The position numbers and the translations under genes were made by a program. Source: Bordetella parapertussis (lineage in GTDB: Bacteria > Pseudomonadota > Gammaproteobacteria > Burkholderiales > Burkholderiaceae_C). Taken from it: DNA of 23,844 nucleotides. Where the stretch lies: positions 1 through 23,844 of the forward strand of contig CAMATW010000038.1 in the NCBI GenBank assembly GCA_945861305.1, given 5' to 3'. Below, in pieces: positions 16,436-23,741 of the stretch. The notes beneath the pieces were generated by a model. That model was not told the DNA's origin and made no database searches. It saw nothing but the letters and a program-made list of their open reading frames with translations. Position 1 is the stretch's first letter; every line of letters begins with the position of its first letter.

Positions 16436-17428
16436 TCAGGCGGCATTCAAGGCGCGTTGCGCACGGCTGACCCAAGCCTGCAACAAAAGGCCTGGGTTAA
16501 AAGGATGGTCCACGGTGCGGGCGCTGTCCATCAACTCCCGAGACCACTGGGTGAGCGTGTTCAAACCCGAGGGTTTGGGCAAATCAGCTGTTTCAAAATA
16601 GCGAGGCTTTGCGCCACAGGCCAAGGCTTGCATATCGTGGCAAAGCTTTTGCAGCACCGACAAGACCATGGCAGGTGCAGCGTCGACCAGCCAACCGGCC
16701 TCCCCGCGCAGCAGCAACTTGGGCAAAGCAGCCCAATCTTTGGCTTTCAAGCCGTCGTTGAAAAAGGCCAATGCGTCATGGGCTCTGCCACCGGCGGCGC
16801 GAAGCAGCGCAACAGCCTCAGCAGGTGGCACCGATTGCACGGTCAGCCAAGCCAAAGCCGGCGCAGTTTCAGGCCAATTCAAGGTATAGATCAAACAACG
16901 GCTTCGAATGGTGGGCAGCAATTCGTGTGCTGCGGAGGTAGCCAAAATGAAGCGGGTGTCGGGTGGCGGCTCTTCCAAGGTTTTGAGCAAGGTGTTGGCG
17001 GTCACCGTGTTCATTTGCTCAGCGGGGTAAATCAGCACGACTTTGCCGCGTTCGCCTGAGCGCGTCATATGGCAAAAGTCCAGCATCTCGCGCATGGCGT
17101 CCACCCGAATCTCTCGGCTGGGCTTGCGCTTTTTGTCGTCGATCTCTTTTTGGGCTTTTTCACCCAGCGGCCATTCCCGATCTAAGGCCTCAGTCTCGGG
17201 CATCAGAACCCTGAAGTCTGCATGGACCCGAACACCAATGCCGTGGCAACTGGGGCATTGGCCACAAGCGCCTTGCGCCGTGGGGGTCTGACACAGCCAG
17301 CCTTGGGCTAACGCCAAGGAGAGCTGGTATTGCCCCAAGCCCGAAGAGCCTTGGATCAACCATGCATGTCCCGCGCGGGGCAGCAGATTTTCCAAAGAAG
17401 TTTGTAACCAAGGTGCCAATGGGTTCAT
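16436..17428 (-). CDS. holB: DNA polymerase III subunit delta'
   Basis: A 330-residue clamp-loader subunit. It pairs with delta and tau/gamma to load the beta sliding clamp. The N-terminal AAA+ domain has a zinc module with C46, C55, C58 and C61 (spacing CX8CX2CX2C). The P-loop position reads GSSGLGQYQ and lacks the GK[ST] of an ATPase, as expected for delta', which does not hydrolyse ATP. The sensor-like [24 protein letters not shown] and [16 protein letters not shown] blocks are well conserved. It overlaps tmk by four bases (ATGA at 17425-17428) and precedes tatD by three bases, in the order typical of this operon. Confidence 0.93.
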   Translation of the reverse strand: MNPLAPWLQTSLENLLPRAGHAWLIQGSSGLGQYQLSLALAQGWLCQTPTAQGACGQCPSCHGIGVRVHADFRVLMPETEALDREWPLGEKAQKEIDDKKRKPSREIRVDAMREMLDFCHMTRSGERGKVVLIYPAEQMNTVTANTLLKTLEEPPPDTRFILATSAAHELLPTIRSRCLIYTLNWPETAPALAWLTVQSVPPAEAVALLRAAGGRAHDALAFFNDGLKAKDWAALPKLLLRGEAGWLVDAAPAMVLSVLQKLCHDMQALACGAKPRYFETADLPKPSGLNTLTQWSRELMDSARTVDHPFNPGLLLQAWVSRAQRALNAA

Positions 17429-18069
17429 GAAGGAATTTTGAGGTTTAAACGCTCATGCAACACCCGCATCACTTGCTCGCGGACCTGTTCAAGACTGGCC
17501 GAGGCATCAATCCGAGCAAATCGTTCGGTATCTGCTTGCAAGCGATCGGTATAGCCTTGGTGAACCTTGGCAAAAAACGCGGCAGGCTGGGCTTCAAAAC
17601 GATCAGGAACACGGGCGTTGCTCAGGCGCTCGGCGGCAATGGAGGGGTCCAGCGAAAACCACAAGGTGAGGTCGGGTTGGCGCACCCCCCCATTGGGCAA
17701 TGATTGAACCCAATGCTCCAGTTGCTTTAACACGCTCAAGTCAAAACCGCGTCCAGCGCCTTGGTAGGCAAAAGTGGCATCGGTGAAGCGGTCGCAAACC
17801 ACTACATCGCCTCGGGCCAATGCGGGTTCAATCACCTGTTGCAAATGATCGCGCCGCGCGGCAAACATCAGCAGCACTTCGCTTAAAGAGTCCATGTTGA
17901 CGTGCAAGACCATGTCACGCAGCTTTTCAGCCAAAGGGGTGCCGCCAGGTTCGCGGGTCAGCACCACTTGGCGTTTGGCTTTAGAGAAAGCATCTGCCAC
18001 AGCTTGAACATGGCTGGATTTGCCTGCGCCGTCTATGCCTTCAAAGCTGATGAAAATCCCAGGGTTCAT
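17425..18069 (-). CDS. tmk: Thymidylate kinase
   Basis: A 214-residue cytosolic kinase that phosphorylates dTMP to dTDP with ATP. The P-loop is [12 protein letters not shown] (9-20). The DR[YF] element of the dTMP site is [19 protein letters not shown], and [14 protein letters not shown] is the second conserved block. LTLWFSLDP precedes the short LID region. Length is normal. The gene is five bases after mltG and overlaps holB by four bases, so it is the second gene of the mltG operon. Confidence 0.95.
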   Translation of the reverse strand: MNPGIFISFEGIDGAGKSSHVQAVADAFSKAKRQVVLTREPGGTPLAEKLRDMVLHVNMDSLSEVLLMFAARRDHLQQVIEPALARGDVVVCDRFTDATFAYQGAGRGFDLSVLKQLEHWVQSLPNGGVRQPDLTLWFSLDPSIAAERLSNARVPDRFEAQPAAFFAKVHQGYTDRLQADTERFARIDASASLEQVREQVMRVLHERLNLKIPS

Positions 18070-18074
18070 GCCGC

Positions 18075-19079
18075 TTATTGTGCCTTGGGCGGGTTGCGCT
18101 GGTAACGGTCCACGGCGGCGTTGTGCTTGTCCAAGGTTTCGCTGAATTCGCTGCTGCCGTCACCCCGCGCCACAAAGTAAAGAGCTTTGCTGGTGGCGGG
18201 TTGAAGTGTCGCCAAAAGTGCGGCTTTGCCCGGCATGGCGATGGGCGTGGGCGGCAAGCCTTTGTGCACATAGGTGTTCCAAGGATGTTTGGTTTGCAAG
18301 TCGACGCGGCGTAAATTGCCGTCGAAGTCAGCCCCCATGCCGTAAATGACGGTCGGGTCGGTTTGCAAGGGCATATTGATGCGCAAGCGGTTGTGGAAGA
18401 CGCTGGCGATCATGGCGCGGTCCGAGGGCTTACCGGTTTCTTTCTCCACAATGCTGGCCAAGATCAAAGCTTCTTGCGGGTTTTGCAAAGGCAAGCCCAT
18501 GTCGCGCTTGGCCCAGGCCTGAGCCAACTGCTTGTCCATGGCGTGTAAAGCACGGCGCAACACAGCCACATCGCTGCTGCCTTTGCCAACCATATAAGTG
18601 TCTGGAAAAAACCGCCCTTCAGCAGGAACGTCAGCAAGACCTAAGCGGCGCATCAACTCTTCATCGGTGTCGCCTTGGGTGTCATGCTTTAAAAATTCCG
18701 CCTTGGCCAAGGCTTGACGCCATTGGCGCAGAGTCCAGCCCTCTACCAAGGTGATGGCTTTCAGGTTTTCTTCGCCGCGTACCAGTTTTTGCAGCAATTC
18801 CCAAGCGGTGGTGGTGTTGGCGACTTCATAACTGCCTGCGCGAATCAGCTTGGACTGACCGCTGAACCTGAACATGTAATACATCAGCGTGGGCGACACA
18901 TCGATGCCCGACTCGGCTATTTGGCTGGCCACCATGCGCGGCGTTGAGCCTGAGGAAACCGAGAGATCAACCGTCTGGGTAGCCATGGGCAAGGGGCGCA
19001 ACACCCACCAAGCGGCCGCGCCCGCAATGATCAGCGCCATGCCTGTTGTCAGCCAAAGGCTGCTCCAAAACCATTTCAT
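18075..19079 (-). CDS. mltG: Endolytic murein transglycosylase MltG
   Basis: A 334-residue inner-membrane lytic transglycosylase (YceG family) that cuts nascent glycan strands and helps set their length. Residues about 4-25 form a single membrane anchor ([21 protein letters not shown]); the LysM-like part follows. The catalytic region is [12 protein letters not shown], with the active-site glutamate around E212, then [20 protein letters not shown] and the C-terminal [18 protein letters not shown] use the ATG at 19079 because CAGGAG lies six bases upstream and the membrane anchor begins at once. A longer in-frame reading from 19244 would run into the divergent ygfZ gene. First gene of the operon, 45 bases from the ygfZ start. 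Confidence 0.93.
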   Translation of the reverse strand: MKWFWSSLWLTTGMALIIAGAAAWWVLRPLPMATQTVDLSVSSGSTPRMVASQIAESGIDVSPTLMYYMFRFSGQSKLIRAGSYEVANTTTAWELLQKLVRGEENLKAITLVEGWTLRQWRQALAKAEFLKHDTQGDTDEELMRRLGLADVPAEGRFFPDTYMVGKGSSDVAVLRRALHAMDKQLAQAWAKRDMGLPLQNPQEALILASIVEKETGKPSDRAMIASVFHNRLRINMPLQTDPTVIYGMGADFDGNLRRVDLQTKHPWNTYVHKGLPPTPIAMPGKAALLATLQPATSKALYFVARGDGSSEFSETLDKHNAAVDRYQRNPPKAQ

Positions 19080-19124
19080 TGCCGCTCCTGCGGTGTCAAA
19101 AGATGCGGCCATGATAATAGAGGC

Positions 19125-20060
19125 ATGAATACTTTTATTGCTCTCCCTGACTTGCTGGGCTCTGCCCAAGGTAGCTGCGCCCTGCCCCACCTTGGCATCA
19201 TCCATGCTCAAGGCGCAGACGCCGCCAACTTTTTGCACAACCAACTGAGCAACGATTTTTTGCTCTTACCTCTCCATCAAGCCCGTTTGGCAGCGTTTTG
19301 CAACGCCAAAGGCCGGATGCAAGCGAGTTTCATTGGCTTCAAAACTTCGCCGGAAAATGTCTGGTTGGTGTTGCGACAAGACCTGCTGGCGCAAACCTTG
19401 AAGCGATTGCGCATGTTTGTGCTTCGCGCCAAGGTGGTGATGAACGATGTGTCGCAGCAGTACGAGGTGCGTGGTCTGTTGGGGGAGGCGGTGCCTGCTT
19501 CGTTGGCCCCAGATCCATGGTCTTTGCATGTGCAAGACCCTGCCTCAAACGTGCGGCTTTACCCCGCTCAGGGTCAAGGCCGTGCTTTGCAGATCGTGCC
19601 AGTGGGTACTGCGTTATCGACGGCTGCATTGGACCTTCAAGATTGGCTGTTGTCCGAGGTCTTGAGTGGCGTGGCAGATGTGCAAGCCGCCACCTTCGAG
19701 TCTTTTGTCCCGCAAATGCTGAACTATGAATCGGTAGACGGCGTGAATTTCAAAAAGGGCTGCTACCCCGGTCAAGAGGTAGTGGCTCGCAGCCAGTTTC
19801 GCGGCACCTTAAAGCGTCGTGCCTACCTTGCTTCGTCTACTTCGGCATTGAAAGCCGGTGAAGAGGTGTTCAGCGCCAGTGACTCTAGTCAACCTTCTGG
19901 CTTGGTGGCACAAGCTTGTCACCACTCCTCTCATGGCCATTGGGCTTTGGTGTGTTTGCAAAACAGCGTTTTCGAGGATGGGGCGGGCGGATTAACCACC
20001 GCTCAAGGCTCGAGCTTGACCTTGCATCCCCTGCCTTACGAATTGCGGGACGATATCTAA
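19125..20060 (+). CDS. ygfZ: Folate-binding protein YgfZ (Fe-S cluster repair / tRNA modification factor)
   Basis: A 311-residue GcvT-like protein. The YgfZ signature is intact: K211-G-C213-Y-P-G-Q-E218, followed by VVARSQFRGTLKRR. Its cysteine is needed in E. coli YgfZ for tetrahydrofolate-dependent maintenance of iron-sulfur enzymes such as MiaB. The N-terminal GADAANFLHNQLSND and FCNAKGRMQASFIG are typical too. It stands divergent to mltG and is convergent with the phosphodiesterase gene, its TAA overlapping that gene's TAG by a few bases (20057-20060). Opposite position to mltG is common in this bacterial order. Confidence 0.93.
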   Translation: MNTFIALPDLLGSAQGSCALPHLGIIHAQGADAANFLHNQLSNDFLLLPLHQARLAAFCNAKGRMQASFIGFKTSPENVWLVLRQDLLAQTLKRLRMFVLRAKVVMNDVSQQYEVRGLLGEAVPASLAPDPWSLHVQDPASNVRLYPAQGQGRALQIVPVGTALSTAALDLQDWLLSEVLSGVADVQAATFESFVPQMLNYESVDGVNFKKGCYPGQEVVARSQFRGTLKRRAYLASSTSALKAGEEVFSASDSSQPSGLVAQACHHSSHGHWALVCLQNSVFEDGAGGLTTAQGSSLTLHPLPYELRDDI

Positions 20061-20902
20061 GCTTCGCGCAGTGACGCAATTTGCCCCGTGACATCACTAG
20101 CCACTTGAAAAGCCTCAGAGGCAGGCGATGAAAAGCGCAAAGAAGATAAAAATTGCAGCCTTCCTTTGGCAGTGCCGACCACTTGGTGCAGGGGATGGTT
20201 TTTAAATGCCCACTCGTTCGCCAAGGCATGACCTAATGCAGGGCCGTAGCGTGAGGTTGCACTTGCCAAAATATCCGCTTCGTTAATTAACACACAAGCC
20301 CAATCCAAGTTCATTTCAAACGCAACGCCTTGAACTTTGTCATGGTTGCCAGTCACAAGCGCAGGGTCGGTGCGCAAAATCAACTCACGCACACGATGTA
20401 ACCAAACCACGTCGATACCCAAAGGGGTGGCAATGTATTGCATTTCCTTGGCCGAGCGTCTCTCGAACTCTTGCAAAAAACCATTTGCTCCACCAGGGTG
20501 CAGCACATCATGGGAGGTCACGGCAAACAGAAAAGCAGCAGCCCATTCATCATCCACCACAATATTTTTCTTCTGTAGTGCCTGAATCAAAAGACAAATG
20601 GCTGTTAGCGCGTCAGCGGTGTGAAGACGGTTGTGGTAAAGCGGTTCATAGTCTGCAGCCAGCGCCACTTGTTCAATGTGGGCAGACATCGCCAGCGCAG
20701 CCTGCAACAACTTATGGCACGTACTGCCAACCGTTGGTGTCTTCTGGGGCCACAGTCTTTGGATACAGGCGTTCAGCACTACCGGCAAGCCAGGCCAAGC
20801 ATTCGGCCATTTGCTGCGCAAATTGTGCAAAGTGGCTGCGTACAACTGCGCCCAATCTTCGGAACTAGGTGGCAGAGCTGTATTCAAAGGCATGTCACTC
20901 AT
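20057..20902 (-). CDS. Class I (PDEase-type) cyclic nucleotide phosphodiesterase-like protein
   Basis: A 281-residue cytosolic protein that matches the catalytic core of eukaryotic-type 3',5'-cyclic nucleotide phosphodiesterases. The first metal motif is YH90NRLH94TADAL (class I: YHNxxHAxDV). The second is SH131DVLH135PGGANGF (class I: HDxxHPGxxNxF). LILRTDP (175-180) fits the VLATDM-type block, and D210 in LINEADILAS fits the metal Asp of the HCADLSN-type motif. The glutamine that clamps the purine may be Q250 in RLQFLSS, which is less sure. It should hydrolyse cAMP or cGMP, though substrate preference cannot be read. It is the last gene of the cyclase operon, eight bases after the second nucleotide-binding protein. 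A generic HD-domain hydrolase is the fallback call. Confidence 0.78.
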   Translation of the reverse strand: MSDMPLNTALPPSSEDWAQLYAATLHNLRSKWPNAWPGLPVVLNACIQRLWPQKTPTVGSTCHKLLQAALAMSAHIEQVALAADYEPLYHNRLHTADALTAICLLIQALQKKNIVVDDEWAAAFLFAVTSHDVLHPGGANGFLQEFERRSAKEMQYIATPLGIDVVWLHRVRELILRTDPALVTGNHDKVQGVAFEMNLDWACVLINEADILASATSRYGPALGHALANEWAFKNHPLHQVVGTAKGRLQFLSSLRFSSPASEAFQVASDVTGQIASLREA

Positions 20903-20910
20903 CTTGCTTA

Positions 20911-21261
20911 TCAGCCCATGGGAGCACGTAGAACGTTATGCATGTTTTGTTGCAGCAAAAGCGCTTCAAAAATAGGAACCAGCAAAGGAGAAGCTTCGGA
21001 TAACAAGCGGTTGGCCTCTGCACTTGCTATTTGTGTGCAGCTCACGTCATTCAAGGCTTGGGCGGAGGCACCGCGTATGCCGCCCTTCAAAAATGCTTGC
21101 TCACCAAATGATTCACCTTTAGAGATTTGCGCAAAAGCATTTCCTTGGCCGTCTAGCAATTGAACAATGCCTTCTTGGATGAAATAAAGATGGTCCGCTG
21201 CTTCCCCTGCATTGAAAATACGCTGACCTGCATCGAAGGTGACTGTGGGAAATTCGCTCAA
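20911..21261 (-). CDS. Small stand-alone cyclic-nucleotide-binding protein, intact pocket
   Basis: A 116-residue protein made of a single cNMP-binding (CRP/PKA-type) beta-roll. The phosphate-binding cassette reads G-E-S-F52-G-E54-Q-A-F-L-K-G-G-I-R63-G-A-S66: the Glu and Arg are nine residues apart, as in PKA, so binding of a cyclic nucleotide is expected. There is no DNA-binding, kinase or membrane domain. I start it at the TTG at 21261, whose TTGA overlaps the stop of the previous gene and which has an AAGGGGG ribosome binding site six bases upstream. An upstream ATG-initiated reading would encode a low-complexity stretch shadowing the neighbouring gene. It is followed after eight bases by the phosphodiesterase. 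Confidence 0.75.
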   Translation of the reverse strand: MSEFPTVTFDAGQRIFNAGEAADHLYFIQEGIVQLLDGQGNAFAQISKGESFGEQAFLKGGIRGASAQALNDVSCTQIASAEANRLLSEASPLLVPIFEALLLQQNMHNVLRAPMG

Positions 21262-21749
21262 AGAACCCCCTTGGGCAACTCTTTCAAGGCCAAGGTCCGT
21301 TTCACCGTGGTGCGAATGGTTTGCCGAATGGCATGGGGCAAGTTGGGAACCATGTGATCGACTTTGTGTAATGGAATGATGCGGGCTTGTACAGGCGTCA
21401 CAGTGACAACCGTTTTGGGCGCTGGCAAACCCGCCAAGCCTTCTGCAAGGCACAACACACTCCCAGGACCCAGGCGCTCGATGATTTGGCCATTCACTGC
21501 CAACAAACTGCCGGAAACGATGAAATAAGCCACCGCCACATCCTCGCCTTGCTGAAAAATTTTCTTCTTAGCCTCGAAGCTGGCTGTACTCAAAAATTTG
21601 CTGCCCCATAGGCTGAAATACAAACGCTCATTGCTGCTCAGTTTTCCTGAAGCAAAAATATCCATGCTCTTTGGTGAATTGGCGTCCACCACGCCCAACT
21701 CTTTTAGGTGGTCAACATCAATTTCAAAGCTGGCAGAAAGCTCGGTCAT
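21258..21749 (-). CDS. Cyclic-nucleotide-binding domain protein with altered pocket
   Basis: A 163-residue protein with a cNMP-binding-type beta-roll at about 50-135 (KKIFQQGEDVAVAYFIVSGSL, then ERLGPGSVLCLAEGLAGLPAP). Aligning the phosphate-binding cassette puts E103 at the ribose Glu position, but Lys112 stands where the phosphate-binding Arg is expected nine residues later. Nucleotide binding may therefore be weak, altered or lost. About 50 residues precede the fold, and the C-terminus is a short basic helix (IRQTIRTTVKRTLALKEL). No effector domain is attached. The ATG overlaps the cyclase stop by four bases (ATGA), and its own stop overlaps the TTG of the next gene, so all three are coupled. 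Role unknown; feedback sensor or partner protein are options. Confidence 0.75.
   Translation of the reverse strand: MTELSASFEIDVDHLKELGVVDANSPKSMDIFASGKLSSNERLYFSLWGSKFLSTASFEAKKKIFQQGEDVAVAYFIVSGSLLAVNGQIIERLGPGSVLCLAEGLAGLPAPKTVVTVTPVQARIIPLHKVDHMVPNLPHAIRQTIRTTVKRTLALKELPKGVL
21262..21275 (-). promoter_or_regulatory. Ribosome binding site that fixes the TTG start of the second cNMP-binding protein
   Basis: On the minus strand CCCAAGGGGGTTCT runs directly into TTG. The AAGGGGG is a good Shine-Dalgarno match at normal distance. It lies inside the last codons of the preceding gene, consistent with coupled translation. Confidence 0.55.
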
Positions 21750-22816
21750 GCTGTGGCGTCTTTTGCGTCAAGTTTTTCCAATTGTGCCACCAGTGTTTTG
21801 AGTTGCATGGCGATCAGTTGTCGGTCGTCGTGGTTTAAATACTGAGGCGACAAATCAATGTGAACCCCTTGTGGGTGTTTCAAGCGCAAGGGTTTGTCAA
21901 GCTCTGCTTTTCGGGCGCGAATGGCATAAGTGCGAATGGTGCGGTCTATGCCTTTCAAACTAACTGCTTGGCGCTCTTCTACTTCAACCAAGTCATCCAC
22001 CTGAACATAGGTTTCGTGGCTGATGAGAATGCCACCGGGGTCGGAACTGGACTCCAAACGCTGAGCCACATTCACTTCGCCACCAATGATGGTGTAGCTC
22101 AAACGCTGGTCCGAGCCGAAGTTGCCCACATTGCAATAGCCGGTGTTGATGCCAATGCGAATGACAAAAGGGTGCTCGAACCCACGCTCACGCCAACGGT
22201 TTTGCAATACCACCATGCGCTCTTGCATTTCCAATGCCATTTCTACGCAGGCTCGCGCATCTTCTTTCACGCCTTTAGATTCAGGGTCGCCGAAAAAAAG
22301 CATCACTGCGTCGCCAATGTATTTGTCGATGGTGGCGCCATAGGACAAAGCAATTTGCGTCATCTCTGAAAAATACTCGTTCAGGTATTCGGTGAGTGAC
22401 TCGGGTTGCAGCGACTCTGCAGTACGCGTGAAGTCTTTGATGTCGCTGAAAAAAACCGTGAGTTTTTTACGCTGCGTGGTGATTTGGGTGTCGTACTTTC
22501 CCGCAAACAAAGCGTCGTGAATTTGCGGTGGCAAGTACTTGGCGAGTTGGTGCGACAAGCCCTCTAAGCGACTACGTTGCTGTTCAAGTTCTAAAGTTTG
22601 GGTTTTCAGGTTGCGGTTGAGTTTGACCAAGCGCTGCTCTTGCCGGTCGGAGTGACGGGTCAAGTCTTCGTTTTCACGAACCAGTTTAGAAAAACGGTCA
22701 AACAAACGTTCGGCAAACGCTTTGATTGCTTCTTGGTCTGCACTCTCAAGAATCGCTTGGCCTTCGGCCAGCAATAATTTTTCTCGATCGTAAAGATCAA
22801 AGACGTCTTCAGCCAT
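21746..22816 (-). CDS. Soluble class III adenylate/guanylate cyclase with coiled-coil stalk
   Basis: A 356-residue cytosolic cyclase. Residues 1-92 form a helical, coiled-coil region (FSKLVRENEDLTRHSD, then RLVKLNRNLKTQ) with no membrane segment; the class III domain spans about 118-300. Metal aspartates are D125 in VFFSDIKDF and D169 in KYIGDAVMLFF. The substrate-selecting pair is K165 and T242 (SYT-I-I-G), a combination found in adenylate cyclases of class IIIb; N249 and R253 (VNVAQR) should stabilise the transition state. cAMP is therefore the predicted product. The ATG at 22816 is preferred over the TTG at 22825. It overlaps the siaC-like gene by eight bases and occupies the position of the diguanylate cyclase gene siaD in Pseudomonas. 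Confidence 0.88.
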   Translation of the reverse strand: MAEDVFDLYDREKLLLAEGQAILESADQEAIKAFAERLFDRFSKLVRENEDLTRHSDRQEQRLVKLNRNLKTQTLELEQQRSRLEGLSHQLAKYLPPQIHDALFAGKYDTQITTQRKKLTVFFSDIKDFTRTAESLQPESLTEYLNEYFSEMTQIALSYGATIDKYIGDAVMLFFGDPESKGVKEDARACVEMALEMQERMVVLQNRWRERGFEHPFVIRIGINTGYCNVGNFGSDQRLSYTIIGGEVNVAQRLESSSDPGGILISHETYVQVDDLVEVEERQAVSLKGIDRTIRTYAIRARKAELDKPLRLKHPQGVHIDLSPQYLNHDDRQLIAMQLKTLVAQLEKLDAKDATA

Positions 22817-23180
22817 GCTGTTCAACTGTGAAATTCAATGCTTGAAACCGGTCTTTGAAGTCTTCGCCGAGTTCTTGCATGATGTCGTCATCGGCTTCTG
22901 CCTTCCATGTCACTTGCACCTCGTTCCCTGCTTGGCGGTAGGCGTCTATGCCTTCAAAAATACGGTACATCGCTTTGATGCTGGAACTGTTGATGTAAAC
23001 CATGGCCATCTCAACTTCGAGCTTGCCCTTGGTTGTGGTGGCCAATTGGTTGATGGCGGATATCACCTCTCCATAAAAAGCCGATACATCTTCGGGGAAA
23101 GACTCTCCTACGATACTCAACTTCAATGGGTCATGGGTAAGGGAGATGGCGGGTGTGCGGTCTGTGGCTGCGATATGCAT
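22809..23180 (-). CDS. SiaC-like regulatory phosphoprotein (DUF1987)
   Basis: A 123-residue protein of the SiaC/DUF1987 family. In Pseudomonas aeruginosa SiaC is phosphorylated by SiaB, dephosphorylated by SiaA, and in its unphosphorylated form binds and activates the cyclase SiaD. Family blocks are SIVGESFPEDVSAFYGEV (22-39) and MVYINSSSIKAMYRIFEGI (60-78). The phosphorylated threonine of SiaC lies in the N-[TS]-S-S-x-K block; here it reads N64-S65-S66-S67-I-K69, so serine appears to stand in for threonine (alignment from memory). It follows the kinase gene after nine bases and overlaps the cyclase gene by eight, in the order seen in siaBCD. Confidence 0.85.
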   Translation of the reverse strand: MHIAATDRTPAISLTHDPLKLSIVGESFPEDVSAFYGEVISAINQLATTTKGKLEVEMAMVYINSSSIKAMYRIFEGIDAYRQAGNEVQVTWKAEADDDIMQELGEDFKDRFQALNFTVEQHG

Positions 23181-23189
23181 GTCTTGTCC

Positions 23190-23711
23190 TTAAATGGTTG
23201 CTGCTAATATGAAATCAACACTGCTGTCATCCACATCGACAAATGTGTAACTGATGGGTTGAGTGGATCTGCGGGCAATCTCCAGTAAACCCAGTCCGGA
23301 GCCTGGTCCCTCATGTTCGGTTGCCTGTGACATGCCGTCTCTGTAAAGCTGACGTATGGTGTCTTTGTCAGCCCCTTCAATTTGTGCGAGCCTGTCCTTC
23401 AAACCTTGGGTCTTGTCCTTTTCAATGCGGTTGCCGCACATGATGGTGATTTCTTTTTCATGCTCGGTGATCAAAATCATGCCCATGTTTTCCGCGTGCT
23501 CTTTGCCGTGCCAAATCAGGTTTTGCACACCCTCCATGAACACAGCAAAAATCAGTTTCGAGCGTTTGACATCGTCATTGGCCACTAGGCGCTCTTTGAG
23601 CAAATCGGCCAAGGTGACCATCAGGTCGTCAGAGACCGTGCCGTTGTAGGCCATGATCACATGGTTTTGGCGCAAACTGTTGCGCAACAAAATGGCTTGA
23701 GATAAATCCAT
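23190..23711 (-). CDS. SiaB-family protein kinase (GHKL ATPase fold)
   Basis: A 173-residue protein with the SiaB-type histidine-kinase-like ATPase fold. The N-box is VFMEGVQNLIWHG, with E60 and N64 placed for magnesium and ATP. The glycine-rich G2 loop is GPGSGLGLLEIARRS (135-149). In the Sia pathway this kinase phosphorylates SiaC on threonine, and it resembles anti-sigma-factor kinases of partner-switch systems. No membrane or receptor domain is present. AAAGGA lies upstream of the ATG, giving a fair ribosome binding site. It follows the phosphatase gene by 30 bases and precedes the siaC-like gene by nine. Confidence 0.85.
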   Translation of the reverse strand: MDLSQAILLRNSLRQNHVIMAYNGTVSDDLMVTLADLLKERLVANDDVKRSKLIFAVFMEGVQNLIWHGKEHAENMGMILITEHEKEITIMCGNRIEKDKTQGLKDRLAQIEGADKDTIRQLYRDGMSQATEHEGPGSGLGLLEIARRSTQPISYTFVDVDDSSVDFILAATI

Positions 23712-23741
23712 GTTTACTTTTCCTTTTTCAATCCGGAATTT

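Noticed and set aside
16223..17059. A 278-codon plus-strand open frame
   Set aside because: It is antisense to holB and tatD, which both show full catalytic or zinc motifs; the translation has low-quality composition.
19080..19244. N-terminal extension of MltG
   Set aside because: It would cross the ygfZ start; the ATG at 19079 has CAGGAG upstream and begins the membrane anchor.
21262..21453. N-terminal extension of the second cNMP-binding protein
   Set aside because: It overlaps the first cNMP-binding gene in another frame and reads as His/Ser/Cys-rich noise, while a TTG with a good ribosome binding site at 21261 gives a clean domain.
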